Assembly (NCBI GenBank): GCA_030695905.1
Contig: JAUYOL010000040.1
Location: 1-51,622, forward strand
Source: Candidatus Omnitrophota bacterium
GTDB lineage: Bacteria; Omnitrophota; Gorgyraeia; 2-01-FULL-45-10
Length of the DNA: 51,622 nucleotides
Direction of reading: 5' to 3'
The notes beneath the pieces were generated by a model that saw only the letters and a program-made list of their open reading frames with translations, was not told the origin of the DNA and made no database searches. Positions within the stretch are counted from its first letter, which is position 1; each line of letters starts with the position of its first letter. Shown here piece by piece: positions 24,500 to 34,257 of this stretch. A program made the translations under genes and the position numbers.

Positions 24500-25900
24500 T
24501 CAAGCTCGTTTTTGCCGCGCATACTGGTCGTATGTTTTTTTCAGATTGAGAAAATCTATAGTTCCCGCAACCTTAGCTATACTTATTATCCATCTGTACC
24601 ATAAAAACTCCATACATGCCAGTATGCCAAGGTACATTACATATTTTAACCGGAATAACCTTTGCCGCTCGACAAAAGCCAATATGGAAAGCAGCGCCAC
24701 GAATGCCTGCGACAGAAGCATAAATAAAAAGAAAGCTGCAAAGATATTCCAATTAAGGACGCCTAAAATAGCGCCGACGGCTACCAATGCTATGCTTATG
24801 ATCTCGACAAAGACACCGAGAACCTCGTATAGGACAAAATATGGCATAGCAAGAAACCCGAACATCCCATACCGGGGGTTTAATGTCATATATTTATATC
24901 TCCACACAGTTTCATCGACAACTCTCTGCCAGCGATTGCGCTGAGATATCAAAGATTTTATGTCACCGGGCCCTTCTGTCCATCCCACATAGTAAGGCAA
25001 CATTATTATCTTGTACCCTTTTTCTCTATTCTTAACTATATAATCGTGGGCTCTGAATGTCAGCTCTATATCTTCGCATGTAAACTCGGCGGAAAATCCT
25101 CCAAGTTCATATAACACATCCTTGCGCCATACACCAAATCCGCCGGCGACATTGGGCATAGCATTGTATCTCGACCATGCCAGACGATTGCCTATAAATG
25201 AGCGCATATACTCTATATTCTGGTAGGCGATAAGCGGATTGTAAGAAAAACTATGATCGACAACCATCCCGTCTTTTATCTTAAATCCATTTACCAGGCC
25301 GAAAGAGCTCCCCGCGCCTATGATCTTATCAGGTTCTTTCCCGATTTGCGCCATGACGGTCAACAACGCATCCCTCTCAAGTATGGTATCGGCATCGACA
25401 ACACATATATAATCATATTTGGCCAGATTTAGGCCCGCATTGACAGCGCCCGCTTTTTTATTCCCCGCGTCCTTGTCTATAACCGTAACATTGGGACACA
25501 GCTTGCTCTTTAGTATCCCGCGGACCCTACCGTCTTTGTAATGTTTTATATACATAGAATCTGTCGGAATGAGTTTAAGTATCCCATCCATAATATCCAG
25601 AGTCTTATCCGTAGATCCGTCGTTTACAAGAATGATCTCGAATTCGGGGTAATTCAGGCTAAGAAATGATTTTAAGGAATCGGCTATCCAGTCTTCCTCG
25701 TTGTGAACGGGCACCACTATGGAGACCGGAAGCTTTAGAGGGGAAAGATAAAATAACGAATAATTCTCATCTTCGCCCTGCAGCGCTCTTTTCATTTCTT
25801 CGATGGAGCCGACGAGGGCGAGAAATATGTAATAAACCGTAAGGATCAAAAAGTATCCGATTGAGGCGATAAATACGGTATAAATAATCTTAGGAATCAT
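24500..25900 (-). CDS. Membrane glycosyltransferase, family 2
   Basis: The 466-residue protein has an N-terminal helix (about 8-33), a GT2 catalytic domain (about 55-330) and four or so C-terminal helices. Motifs are VPVHNEEDWI, VNDGSTDKT, CVVDADTIL (metal-binding DAD), CEDIELTFRAH (acid base) and QRNRWQRV. This is the processive-synthase layout of PgaC, cellulose synthase and E. coli YaiP. It should build or extend a polysaccharide and export it. It is the last gene of the receiver/YvcK/epimerase operon, four bases after the HEAT gene. Confidence 0.9.
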   Translation of the reverse strand: MIPKIIYTVFIASIGYFLILTVYYIFLALVGSIEEMKRALQGEDENYSLFYLSPLKLPVSIVVPVHNEEDWIADSLKSFLSLNYPEFEIILVNDGSTDKTLDIMDGILKLIPTDSMYIKHYKDGRVRGILKSKLCPNVTVIDKDAGNKKAGAVNAGLNLAKYDYICVVDADTILERDALLTVMAQIGKEPDKIIGAGSSFGLVNGFKIKDGMVVDHSFSYNPLIAYQNIEYMRSFIGNRLAWSRYNAMPNVAGGFGVWRKDVLYELGGFSAEFTCEDIELTFRAHDYIVKNREKGYKIIMLPYYVGWTEGPGDIKSLISQRNRWQRVVDETVWRYKYMTLNPRYGMFGFLAMPYFVLYEVLGVFVEIISIALVAVGAILGVLNWNIFAAFFLFMLLSQAFVALLSILAFVERQRLFRLKYVMYLGILACMEFLWYRWIISIAKVAGTIDFLNLKKTYDQYARQKRA

Positions 25901-25904
25901 AAGG

Positions 25905-27140
25905 TCATACCTTTTCCATTTTCATCAAAATTTCAAGGGCCTTTGTCCGCGCTTCAGGCTGGAGTTCACTCAAAACCGCGTCGAGCCCGGCGTGGGCCCT
26001 TGATCTGACCACGCCCTGTAACAGCCGCACTTCGGCATCTTTCGCTTTGCCTGACACTACTTCATTTAATAACTCTGCCAGATAGCCGGAATTCTGCAGG
26101 GCAAGAACCGAATATTTTTTCGGCACTTCGTCTTCACCGGCAAGAAATTTTTCTATATACGGCAGCGAGGCCTTTATATGTTCCGTCATCACGGTCTTAA
26201 CCGTCTCGACCACCGACCATGACGCATCGTTAATAAGCCCTATCACCTGGGGTATGGCCGCGTCCTCCATGACCTTGGACAACGCGAGGACCGCGCGGCT
26301 TCTCACCAGCCAGTTATCATCCTTAAGACGCGCCACAAGCGCCGGTCTTGCTTCGATGTTCCGGGTCTGGCGCAGGCAATCACAGGCAGCGGCGCGCACT
26401 TGAGCAGACTGATCATGCGCAAGTTTTTCCAATTTCTTGATATGAGCGGACGAAACGAACTTTGATAATAAGGTAAGCGCAAATAATCTTACTTTGGGAT
26501 CGTGATAATCTATCAATCCGGCAATATCATCGGCTATCTCTTTGGGGAAATCTTCAAGTATAGAGATGATCTTATATCCGCTCGCCGGATCCTTCTTTAA
26601 AAGATCTAACAGCACCCCGGCAGATTCAGGCGTTTTTATTTGCCCGAGTGAAATCATCGAAAAATACCCTATATCCTTGTCCTTGCTGTATATAAGCTTT
26701 TTAAGCAGAGCTACGGACGTCGCTGTCTGCGTATATCCAAGACAGAGCATCGCTTCTATCTTCTTCCACTTATTCCCTGACTTCGTTATGATATTTTCCA
26801 GAGCGGCAATATTATCCGGTTTTATAAAACAATTCCTGAAGAATCTTTGTTCTGTTTCATTAAAAAATGTGGTATCTATGTTTCTATTTGTTTCGATATC
26901 TATGTATTGTTGCGGCGTTATATCGCTAATTGAGGGCAAACAGACAGCGCTTGATGCTTCCTTATTGGCGAGTACTATTTCGTAGATATTATTTTTTAAG
27001 TCAAGGATGGCGCGGCGGCGCCTTTGCCACAAAAGGTCCTTGAAAAATATGGTAAAGAGTATAACTATATACGTAAGCGCTATTATCGCGAACAGCGCTA
27101 TGTTAACCTGCCAAACTACATCAGTATAATAATTATACAT
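25905..27140 (-). CDS. Membrane-anchored HEAT-repeat protein
   Basis: The 411-residue protein has one N-terminal transmembrane helix (about 10-33), a basic turn (WQRRRRAIL), and then a long alpha-solenoid from about residue 110. The HEAT-like units include KIEAMLCLGYTQTATSVALL, VRAAACDCLRQTRNIEARPALV and VRSRAVLALSKVMEDAAIPQVI. Such solenoids are scaffolds. Lying between the YaiO-like barrel and the glycosyltransferase, it probably assembles or positions the synthase. Its ATG follows the barrel gene's stop with no gap. Confidence 0.85.
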   Translation of the reverse strand: MYNYYTDVVWQVNIALFAIIALTYIVILFTIFFKDLLWQRRRRAILDLKNNIYEIVLANKEASSAVCLPSISDITPQQYIDIETNRNIDTTFFNETEQRFFRNCFIKPDNIAALENIITKSGNKWKKIEAMLCLGYTQTATSVALLKKLIYSKDKDIGYFSMISLGQIKTPESAGVLLDLLKKDPASGYKIISILEDFPKEIADDIAGLIDYHDPKVRLFALTLLSKFVSSAHIKKLEKLAHDQSAQVRAAACDCLRQTRNIEARPALVARLKDDNWLVRSRAVLALSKVMEDAAIPQVIGLINDASWSVVETVKTVMTEHIKASLPYIEKFLAGEDEVPKKYSVLALQNSGYLAELLNEVVSGKAKDAEVRLLQGVVRSRAHAGLDAVLSELQPEARTKALEILMKMEKV

Positions 27141-28004
27141 TTAGAACTTTGCCGATACGGCGTAATATATGGAGCGCTTTATAAATTTCGGGTCTTCTGT
27201 CCCGTAAGTGTACCCAAACCTGCAGCTTATACCTTTATATAAATTAATGCTAATCCCCGTAAAGAGTATGTACCCCTGTTCATCGGCGGCATCGGACCCG
27301 TTTATATCGTACAATCTGCCGCCGAAAGCTATGCCGCAGTTCCAGCGTAAAAATTTAGTTATCGCAAAATCGCCCTTGAATACACCGATAGAGGCGGTAT
27401 CGTGGCTCTCCATGTAGCTGGCGCCATAATTCGCGCTTAAGTAGCTGTCACCAAAATAATAAATGAGGCCGGGTGTAACCAGATGCGTATCGTCGCCCAG
27501 ACCTCTGTAAAGACGATATGTATAGCCTACTTGGCCGAAAAGATTTTCATAAATCCGGTGACCGTACTCGACTATGGATTGCAATTGATATAAGAACATC
27601 TTGCCGCCCCAACCCAAGCCGCCTTCAAAATGCGCATATTGGTCCTTATCCATATTTATATATGCGCCCAGACTTGCCGCATTGTTTTTATTATCAAACC
27701 TCTCCTGTTGAGAAATAAACATGTAGCCTGTGATATTTTTGCGAGTATAGCCGAAGGTATAGTCAAGTTCATTCCAATGCCCCCTCTTTGTGCCCTGAAG
27801 CACGTCGCCGGGTTCGTAATAGGCATCGTAATACCAACTGTCTTTCCCCGGTTCTTTCGCTGCCGTCACAGCAAGCGGCGGGGTTAGTTTCTGTACCAGC
27901 TGCTCTACATCGGCCTGTTCAGCGGCGTGAGCAGAAGAGCACGCCACTAAAAAAGATATCGCCATTGCGAAGAGGCCCTTAGGCCAACGAAGCAATCTAA
28001 CCAC
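27141..28004 (-). CDS. YaiO-like outer-membrane beta-barrel protein
   Basis: The 287-residue protein has a signal peptide (cleavage near SSAHAAEQ, about 27) and alternating amphipathic strands to a C-terminal phenylalanine (YYAVSAKF), the outer-membrane insertion signal. Content and length match the YaiO family; in E. coli yaiO lies next to the glycosyltransferase gene yaiP, a parallel to this operon. It may be a polysaccharide exit pore or a surface protein. The start is GTG, overlapping the receiver gene by eight bases. Confidence 0.8.
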   Translation of the reverse strand: MVRLLRWPKGLFAMAISFLVACSSAHAAEQADVEQLVQKLTPPLAVTAAKEPGKDSWYYDAYYEPGDVLQGTKRGHWNELDYTFGYTRKNITGYMFISQQERFDNKNNAASLGAYINMDKDQYAHFEGGLGWGGKMFLYQLQSIVEYGHRIYENLFGQVGYTYRLYRGLGDDTHLVTPGLIYYFGDSYLSANYGASYMESHDTASIGVFKGDFAITKFLRWNCGIAFGGRLYDINGSDAADEQGYILFTGISINLYKGISCRFGYTYGTEDPKFIKRSIYYAVSAKF

Positions 28005-28392
28005 GTTTTTCCCTGTATTTATCGGCTATTTCTATCGCGCGCGTTATATTTTTGATCTCTTCGGAAATATCCTGGCGTGACTTTACTATAAAACCCGTGG
28101 CGTTTAATTTTCCCGCCAATTTTATCCTCTCTTCATTGGAAAAAGCCGTAACCATGAATACCGGAAGTTTTGCATCAAGTGCGCGGATTTGTTTTAATAC
28201 TGCGATCCCGTCTGTGCCGGGCATCATTATGTCCAAAAGTACTGCGTCGGGCTTATCCGTCTTTACCGTATTCAGGGCATCTTCGCCGCTATTCAAGATT
28301 ATCACATCGTAGCCGCTTGCTTCGAGCCTGAGTTTCATCAGTTCGGTAAAATCTATTTCGTCATCTACTACCAATATTTTTTTCTTTGCCAT
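27997..28392 (-). CDS. Stand-alone response-regulator receiver domain
   Basis: The 131-residue protein is a receiver domain only. The acidic pair D10-D11, phospho-acceptor D54 in VLLDIMMPG, T82 and K104 are all present, so it should be phosphorylatable. There is no output domain, so it acts by protein contact (CheY/Spo0F style). AAGGAG before the ATG supports the start. It lies between the receiver-epimerase and the YaiO-like gene. No histidine kinase is in the window. Confidence 0.92.
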   Translation of the reverse strand: MAKKKILVVDDEIDFTELMKLRLEASGYDVIILNSGEDALNTVKTDKPDAVLLDIMMPGTDGIAVLKQIRALDAKLPVFMVTAFSNEERIKLAGKLNATGFIVKSRQDISEEIKNITRAIEIADKYREKRG

Positions 28393-28402
28393 AATAAACT
28401 CC

Positions 28403-29779
28403 TTAAATCCTGTCCAGTTCGGCGGGATTCTCTTTAAAATATAGATTCATCTTTTCCAATATCTCCTTTAGTGTTGTCTTCGGCACAGTTCCGGATATTC
28501 TCTTCAATTTGGCGAGGTCGGGTACCCTCTTTTTTATATCCTGGAAACTCGCACCGTAATATTTCCGGTATGGCTCAAAGACTATTTTCGACGAACTTTT
28601 CGTAATCTTCTTTATTTCCTGCGCCAGATCCTTGATGGATATTTCATTATGGGCCCCTAAATTTATTACTTCGCCGTTCGCGGCGTCGAGGCCTGCCAGT
28701 TTTATGATTATATCTATGGCATCATCCACATAAGTGAAGCATCGAACCTGCTTTCCGTCGCCATAAACCGGTATGGGTTCATTCTTAAGCGCGAATTTGA
28801 AGAAGCGCGGCATGACCATGCCATAGCTGCCAACCTGGCCCGGCCCGACGACATTGAACAACCTTACTATTGTAATCGGAAGGCCCCTCTCCTTATAGTA
28901 CCCTATAGCAAAAAACTCATCCAGCAATTTTGAGCATGCATAACTCCACCTATTTATGTCCGGAGGCCCTATAACAACATCGTCGCCTTCTTTGAAAGGA
29001 TACTTTTTCGACTTTCCATATACTTCTGATGTAGATGTAATCAATGTCTTGACGCCTCTTGCGGACGCATATTTCAAAACTATCGAAGTCCCTATGGTGT
29101 CGTATATGATGGTTTCAAGGGGTTTGTCGACAACGTTTTTTACTCCCACCGTTGCCGCAAGATGATATATAAGATCGCACTCTTCAACTGCCTTGCCTAT
29201 TATTGTTTCATCGGTTATAGAGCCAGTTATAAGATGAAAATTCTTATTATCAAGCGTACCTTTTAAATTTTCAAGGCTGCCGGAAGAAAAATCATCTATG
29301 ACGGCAACATTGTACTTTTTATCCAGAAGCTTTCTGACAAGTGCCGAACCGATGAAACCTGCGCCTCCGGTAACCAAAATATTCTTTACTATCCTGGTTG
29401 AAGCCTTTGCCCTTTTGAGAACGGCGTTTATCCTGGCAACAAGCTCCTTGCCCTCATAAGGCTTTGTCATGTGGTCATCCAGGCCCATCTCCAGGCCCTT
29501 AACCTTGTCGGAATGCTTTAAGTTAGCTGTAAGCATTATTACCGGCAGGTCCATATTCTTCTTATCGGCGCGCATCCTTCGTAAAACCTCATACCCGTCC
29601 ATGCCTGGCATAAGACAGTCCAAAATCACCAGGTCCGGTTTATCGGTCTTTAAAAAGTTAAGGGCTTCTTCACCGCTGTTTGCGCCAGAAACTTTAAAAC
29701 CTTCGGCCGCAAGCCTGGTTGAGATTAAGTCTACCACAAATTTTTCATCGTCTACAATGAGTATATGATCCTGACTCAT
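28403..29779 (-). CDS. Receiver domain fused to a sugar-nucleotide epimerase/dehydratase
   Basis: With the start at 29779 (CAGGAG nine bases upstream, ATGA overlap with the YvcK-like gene) the protein has 458 residues. Residues 1-125 are an intact receiver (D10, D11, D54, T84, K106). Residues 133-450 are an extended short-chain dehydrogenase: TGGAGFIG (137-144) binds NAD(P), and YACSK supplies Tyr280 and Lys284. The catalytic half resembles UDP-glucose/GlcNAc 4-epimerases or UDP-glucuronate decarboxylases. The junction is short (KRAKAST), and no frameshift is needed, so this is a true fusion. Phosphorylation controlling sugar-nucleotide supply is my inference. Confidence 0.92.
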   Translation of the reverse strand: MSQDHILIVDDEKFVVDLISTRLAAEGFKVSGANSGEEALNFLKTDKPDLVILDCLMPGMDGYEVLRRMRADKKNMDLPVIMLTANLKHSDKVKGLEMGLDDHMTKPYEGKELVARINAVLKRAKASTRIVKNILVTGGAGFIGSALVRKLLDKKYNVAVIDDFSSGSLENLKGTLDNKNFHLITGSITDETIIGKAVEECDLIYHLAATVGVKNVVDKPLETIIYDTIGTSIVLKYASARGVKTLITSTSEVYGKSKKYPFKEGDDVVIGPPDINRWSYACSKLLDEFFAIGYYKERGLPITIVRLFNVVGPGQVGSYGMVMPRFFKFALKNEPIPVYGDGKQVRCFTYVDDAIDIIIKLAGLDAANGEVINLGAHNEISIKDLAQEIKKITKSSSKIVFEPYRKYYGASFQDIKKRVPDLAKLKRISGTVPKTTLKEILEKMNLYFKENPAELDRI

Positions 29780-31113
29780 TTTAGATGCTCCTGTCTTATT
29801 ATTTTTATTAAACAATCGGCTATTTTTTGGTTGTCGTGACGAATCAGCTCTGTTTCGTGCGCAACATCCGCTATTATAATTTTTGCGTTTGTGATCCTTT
29901 TAATTTCAGAGATGTCGCCCACCTGAACAGGGAATTGCTTTTTTCTGGAATATCTTAAAAGCGCCCCTTTTGAAAGGGAACTGTTATCTGAAATTATAAC
30001 ATAATCGAGGCAATCCTGTTTCAAATATTTCACGATTTCTTTTATATGGTCCAAAGCGGTAAAATCAGAAGTTTCACCCGGCTTTGTCATGATATTGCAT
30101 ATATAGAATTTTTTAGATTTTGTTCCTGTGACAGCCTGCCGGATATCGCCTATAAGAAGATTTGTTATAACACTGGTATAAAGATCTCCAGGCCCCATTA
30201 TAACAATGTCGGCGTTAATAATAGACGCGAAGGAATTAGGATTGCATTTCGGGGGCGGCTCGTGCCAGCATTTTTTTATGCGTAAATCCGGCGGCCTTCC
30301 CTTACCCAGGTCAATATTACTCTCTCCTTTTATCACGGTCCCGTCTTCGAACAAAGCGCATAGTTTTGATTTTGTTATAGCTACCGGAAGCACTATACCC
30401 TGTATATTCAGTATATCGCTAAGACCGCTTACTGCCAGTGACATGGAACCTTTTATTTTTGTAAGCGCCGTTAATAATAAGTTGCCTAAAGAGTGCCCGA
30501 CAAAACATCCTCCTTCTGTAAACCGATATGTCATTATATCATTCATGGCTTCCGGCGCGGTGGAAAGAGCGACAAGTGAGCGCCTCACATCTCCCGGAGG
30601 CAGCACCCCGAATGATTCCCTTAGCTTGCCCGATGAACCGCCATCGTCCGTAGTGCTGACTACTGAAATGGGTAGCACGTCCGGCAAATTTTTTAGTCCC
30701 ATTAAAAGATTGAATAAGCCCGTGCCTCCACCCAGACAAACGATCTTTTTTCTATGATTAAGTATTGCCGTTAACCGAAGGCTTAACTCACGGAAATTAT
30801 AGGGTTTTAATATGTAATCTGACGATCCTATTTCACCGGCTTTTAGAACAGTGGAAATATTTTTTATGCCCGAAAAGACTACAAACTCTTTTTTTGACTG
30901 TTTTAGAAGTTTGAAGATTTTTTGCAGGGAACTGGATTTTAAAGGGTAATGGTCTGCGTCGAAAAGCACTATATCTATGCTTTTTTTGCGTAGTACAGAT
31001 ACTATCTCTTGATAATCTTGCGCTATTTCGATTTCAAGGGCAAGTTCGGATAAAGCAGGTTTGATTTCATCGACAAAGTTCTCTGAGCCTATAAGCAGGA
31101 ATTTTTTGTACAC
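29776..31113 (-). CDS. Receiver-like domain fused to a YvcK/CofD-type protein
   Basis: Residues 123-445 match YvcK (gluconeogenesis factor, CofD-like fold): CLGGGTGLFNLLMGL (127-141), STTDDGGSSGKLRESFG, PPGDVRRSL and IMGPGDLYTSVITNLLIG. B. subtilis YvcK is about 317 residues and binds UDP-GlcNAc. The extra N-terminal 120 residues have a receiver fold with D52 or D54 in VLFDAD and K103 in LKPYN, but the acidic pair is replaced by S10-E11, so phosphorylation is doubtful. The start is GTG with GGGAGGGGG upstream. It is the first gene of the six-gene operon. Confidence 0.9.
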   Translation of the reverse strand: MYKKFLLIGSENFVDEIKPALSELALEIEIAQDYQEIVSVLRKKSIDIVLFDADHYPLKSSSLQKIFKLLKQSKKEFVVFSGIKNISTVLKAGEIGSSDYILKPYNFRELSLRLTAILNHRKKIVCLGGGTGLFNLLMGLKNLPDVLPISVVSTTDDGGSSGKLRESFGVLPPGDVRRSLVALSTAPEAMNDIMTYRFTEGGCFVGHSLGNLLLTALTKIKGSMSLAVSGLSDILNIQGIVLPVAITKSKLCALFEDGTVIKGESNIDLGKGRPPDLRIKKCWHEPPPKCNPNSFASIINADIVIMGPGDLYTSVITNLLIGDIRQAVTGTKSKKFYICNIMTKPGETSDFTALDHIKEIVKYLKQDCLDYVIISDNSSLSKGALLRYSRKKQFPVQVGDISEIKRITNAKIIIADVAHETELIRHDNQKIADCLIKIIRQEHLK

Positions 31114-31140
31114 GATACGGCCCCCTCCCTACAGGAGCGT

Positions 31141-31146
31141 ATTATA
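31141..31146 (-). promoter_or_regulatory. Promoter of the receiver/YvcK polysaccharide operon
   Basis: The minus strand reads TATGATATAAT, identical to the SUI1 gene box. Predicted +1 is about 31134, giving a 21-base leader with a strong Shine-Dalgarno. The -35 region is poor. Confidence 0.6.
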
Positions 31147-31155
31147 TCATACAAC

Positions 31156-34100
31156 CTAATCTTCGAAGTTAATTTTTTTATACCTTTTGCGCTCGACCTT
31201 TGAAAATAGGCTATACGCGCACGGGACTACAAAAAGGGTAAGGAAAGTTGACACTATGACGCCGCCTATGACTGCCAGCGCCATGGGTATGCGCGTCTCC
31301 GCGCCCGGCCCTATAGCCATTGCCGGCGGGATCGCAGCCGCAATAGTGGAAATACTTGTCATCAGTATGGGGCGCAGCCTTATCGGGCACGCGGTAAGCA
31401 GCGCGCCGTTTACATCAAGGCCGTTTTCGCGCTGTTGGTTGGTAAAATCAACCAAAAGTATGGAATTCTTTTTTACGATACCCATTAAAAGTATTATTCC
31501 TATAATACTGTAAATATTCAACGACTGACCGAACATCCATAAAGCGATGAGGGCACCCGATATACTGAATGGAAGCGCCAAGAGCACTGAAAACGGATGC
31601 AGGTAACTATTAAACTGTGAAGCAAGGACCATGTAGGCTATCAGGATGCCAAGCCAGAACGCCAGCAGCAGGCTTGAAAAAGACTCTTTAAATGTCTGCG
31701 CGCTGCCGCTCAAAACCGCGCGATATCCTTCGGGTAATATCTCTTTGGCTATTTTTTCTACTTCTTTAAGCGCATCGGCCTGGGACTTGCCTGTTGCGAC
31801 GTTAGCGAAGACAGATATAGCCCTTTCTCTGTTGCGCCTTGTTATGGTAAGCGGTGTGGGTTTCCTTATAACATCTATTACATCGCCTAACCGGACGAGC
31901 TCTCCCCTGTTATTCCAAACCCAAAGCCTATTCATATCCTCGCTTGTGGTCCTTTGCGACGGGATCAGACGGATCCTTACATCGTAGCGCCTGCCGTCTT
32001 TCGTATATTTGGCTATCCTCTCTCCGCCAATCGACGCATTTATGGTGCTGCCTATCGTAGATATATTTACGCCTCTTTCATCGGCCTTTACGCGGTCGGG
32101 CTGCACACGTATTTCAGGGATCTTGGCGAGATAATCTGTGTCTACGTCCAACATCAGGTCGCTTTTCGACATTCTGTCCATTATCTTTTCGGAATATTGG
32201 GCCAATTTTTCCCAGTTAGGGCCTCTTATAGAAAATTCTATCGGAAAACCGCGTTTCGACGAAAAACCGCTTAATGACAGATCTTGTATAGCAGCTTTTA
32301 CATCCGGTATCTTATTAAGCTCTTTGCGGAATAATGCCATAAGCTGGCCCTGCGAAAGCCTGAATCTATCAGGCGGCACGACTGGACGGGCTTTAGGTTT
32401 TTTAAGCGTAATGAATATCATGCCTGAATTGACCTCGCCACCGCCAAATCCGCCGATGACAGTAAAGCATCCTTCTACCTCCGGACGACTTAAGACAAAT
32501 TTTTCGGCCTGTTTAAAACGCTCGTCGGTAAACATTATTGATGAACCGACCGGCGCCTGCAGGCGGCACATAAACATGCTCTGGTCCTGCGAAGGAAGGA
32601 ACTCTTTACGCAGTGTCTTTACAAAAAGAAGTGAGCCGATAAAGAACAAAATGGCAACTACTATCGTTAACGTTTTCATCCTTAAAACATATACGAGTGC
32701 CTTATGATATATCTTGGCAAGAATCTTAAAGCTTGCGTCAACCGCTTTACCTATAAATGTAATTCTTTTCCCTACTTCCAAAAATTGCGCGCATCTCATA
32801 GGCGCAAGAGTCAACGCTTCCAATAATGACAGCGCGACCGCGACAGATATCGTTACACCGAATTGATAAAAGAATTTACCTATTATGCCGTACATAAACG
32901 CGACAGGAAGGAATATGGCTATTAAAGCTATTGTCGCGGCAAGCGCCGCGAATGTGATCTGATTAGCGCCTTTTCGCGCGGCCTGGACTTTTTCGACGCC
33001 CTTTTCCCGGTATCGGACTATATTCTCCAATACCATGATAGCGTCGTCGACGACTATACCTATAGCAAGTGATAGGCCAAGAACGGTAAATGTATTTAAT
33101 GTAAACTTGTAAAAATAAAGGATTATAAATGTTCCGAGTACGGATGTCGGTATGGCAAGTAATATGTTTAGGGTTGCGCTCCATGAGCCAAGGAAGAGCC
33201 AACAGACCAAAGATGTGACAATGGCCGAAAGTATCAACATAAATATAAGTTCGTTTATCGCGTCTTCGCTGAACTTTGTCCTGTTAAAACGGACCGCTAT
33301 TTCCATCTCCTTGGGTAAGGTCTTTTTTATCTCTTCAAAACGTTCCAGGACTTTATGCCCTACTTCTACTTCATTGGCGCCACGCTGTTTTCGTATACCA
33401 AGGCCGACGGTAGGCTTTCCGGATGAACGCGCTATGCGCCGCACATCAGCGAGGCCGTCTTCGATAGTGGCGACATCCTTGAGATAAAATGGTTTAAATA
33501 TAGGCTGGCCGTTTCTTTTGGGTATCAACAGATTTTCAAATTCTTTCGCTGTGGCGGCCTCACCCATAACTCTTACATTATATTCTTTTTCGGACGTCTC
33601 TATGCGCCCTGCGGGGACTTCTCCGTGCTCCTGCTGGACGGCATCGACTATATCCTTTACGGTAAGCTGATATTTGTCCAGCTTTTCAGCGTCGACCCAT
33701 ACCCTTAAATTTCTTTCGACAAATCCGCCTAAAAATATATCTCCCGCGCCGGGTATTGTGGCAAATTGGTCCTTTAGATGGTCCTGGACATATGTCATTA
33801 TGTCGCGGGTGGGCATCGTGGTCGACGAAACCGCGAGCCAAACTATAGGCTGATCTTCCGGGTTTGTTTTACTGATAACGGCGGGGTCCATGTCTTTGGG
33901 AAGCGAGCGCTGTGCCTGGTCCACCTTCGCCTTAACGTCTTGCAAAGCCGCGTCTATATTCCTTGATAGTTCAAATTCTACACTTATGCCCGCTGAACCC
34001 TGCCGTATCGAGGAGGATATCTCGCGCACACCCTCTATACCCATGAGAGAATCTTCCACTATATCTACGACATCCGTTTCCATTATTTCAGGTGCGGCGC

Positions 34101-34257
34101 CCTCCCATGTCAGATTGACCGAAACAACCGGAAAATCCACATCGGGCAGCTGTCCGACACCCAAGCGGTCATAACTTATAAAGCCGAATATTATCAAGGC
34201 CGCCATCAGCATCCACGCGAATACCGGATTTTTAATTGAAATGTCAGATAGTGTCAT
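31156..34257 (-). CDS. RND efflux pump, inner-membrane transporter
   Basis: The 1033-residue protein is a complete RND transporter (AcrB/MexB type): N-terminal helix, two large periplasmic loops and 12 helices. The proton-relay pair is in SLAIGIVVDDAIMVLEN (helix 4). Other family blocks are FLPSQDQSMF and VLASQFNSYLHP. Substrates cannot be read from sequence; the neutral D-D pair favours drug-type (HAE) over heavy-metal pumps. The gene overlaps the TolC-like gene by 14 bases. No membrane-fusion adaptor gene lies in the operon. Confidence 0.94.
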   Translation of the reverse strand: MTLSDISIKNPVFAWMLMAALIIFGFISYDRLGVGQLPDVDFPVVSVNLTWEGAAPEIMETDVVDIVEDSLMGIEGVREISSSIRQGSAGISVEFELSRNIDAALQDVKAKVDQAQRSLPKDMDPAVISKTNPEDQPIVWLAVSSTTMPTRDIMTYVQDHLKDQFATIPGAGDIFLGGFVERNLRVWVDAEKLDKYQLTVKDIVDAVQQEHGEVPAGRIETSEKEYNVRVMGEAATAKEFENLLIPKRNGQPIFKPFYLKDVATIEDGLADVRRIARSSGKPTVGLGIRKQRGANEVEVGHKVLERFEEIKKTLPKEMEIAVRFNRTKFSEDAINELIFMLILSAIVTSLVCWLFLGSWSATLNILLAIPTSVLGTFIILYFYKFTLNTFTVLGLSLAIGIVVDDAIMVLENIVRYREKGVEKVQAARKGANQITFAALAATIALIAIFLPVAFMYGIIGKFFYQFGVTISVAVALSLLEALTLAPMRCAQFLEVGKRITFIGKAVDASFKILAKIYHKALVYVLRMKTLTIVVAILFFIGSLLFVKTLRKEFLPSQDQSMFMCRLQAPVGSSIMFTDERFKQAEKFVLSRPEVEGCFTVIGGFGGGEVNSGMIFITLKKPKARPVVPPDRFRLSQGQLMALFRKELNKIPDVKAAIQDLSLSGFSSKRGFPIEFSIRGPNWEKLAQYSEKIMDRMSKSDLMLDVDTDYLAKIPEIRVQPDRVKADERGVNISTIGSTINASIGGERIAKYTKDGRRYDVRIRLIPSQRTTSEDMNRLWVWNNRGELVRLGDVIDVIRKPTPLTITRRNRERAISVFANVATGKSQADALKEVEKIAKEILPEGYRAVLSGSAQTFKESFSSLLLAFWLGILIAYMVLASQFNSYLHPFSVLLALPFSISGALIALWMFGQSLNIYSIIGIILLMGIVKKNSILLVDFTNQQRENGLDVNGALLTACPIRLRPILMTSISTIAAAIPPAMAIGPGAETRIPMALAVIGGVIVSTFLTLFVVPCAYSLFSKVERKRYKKINFED

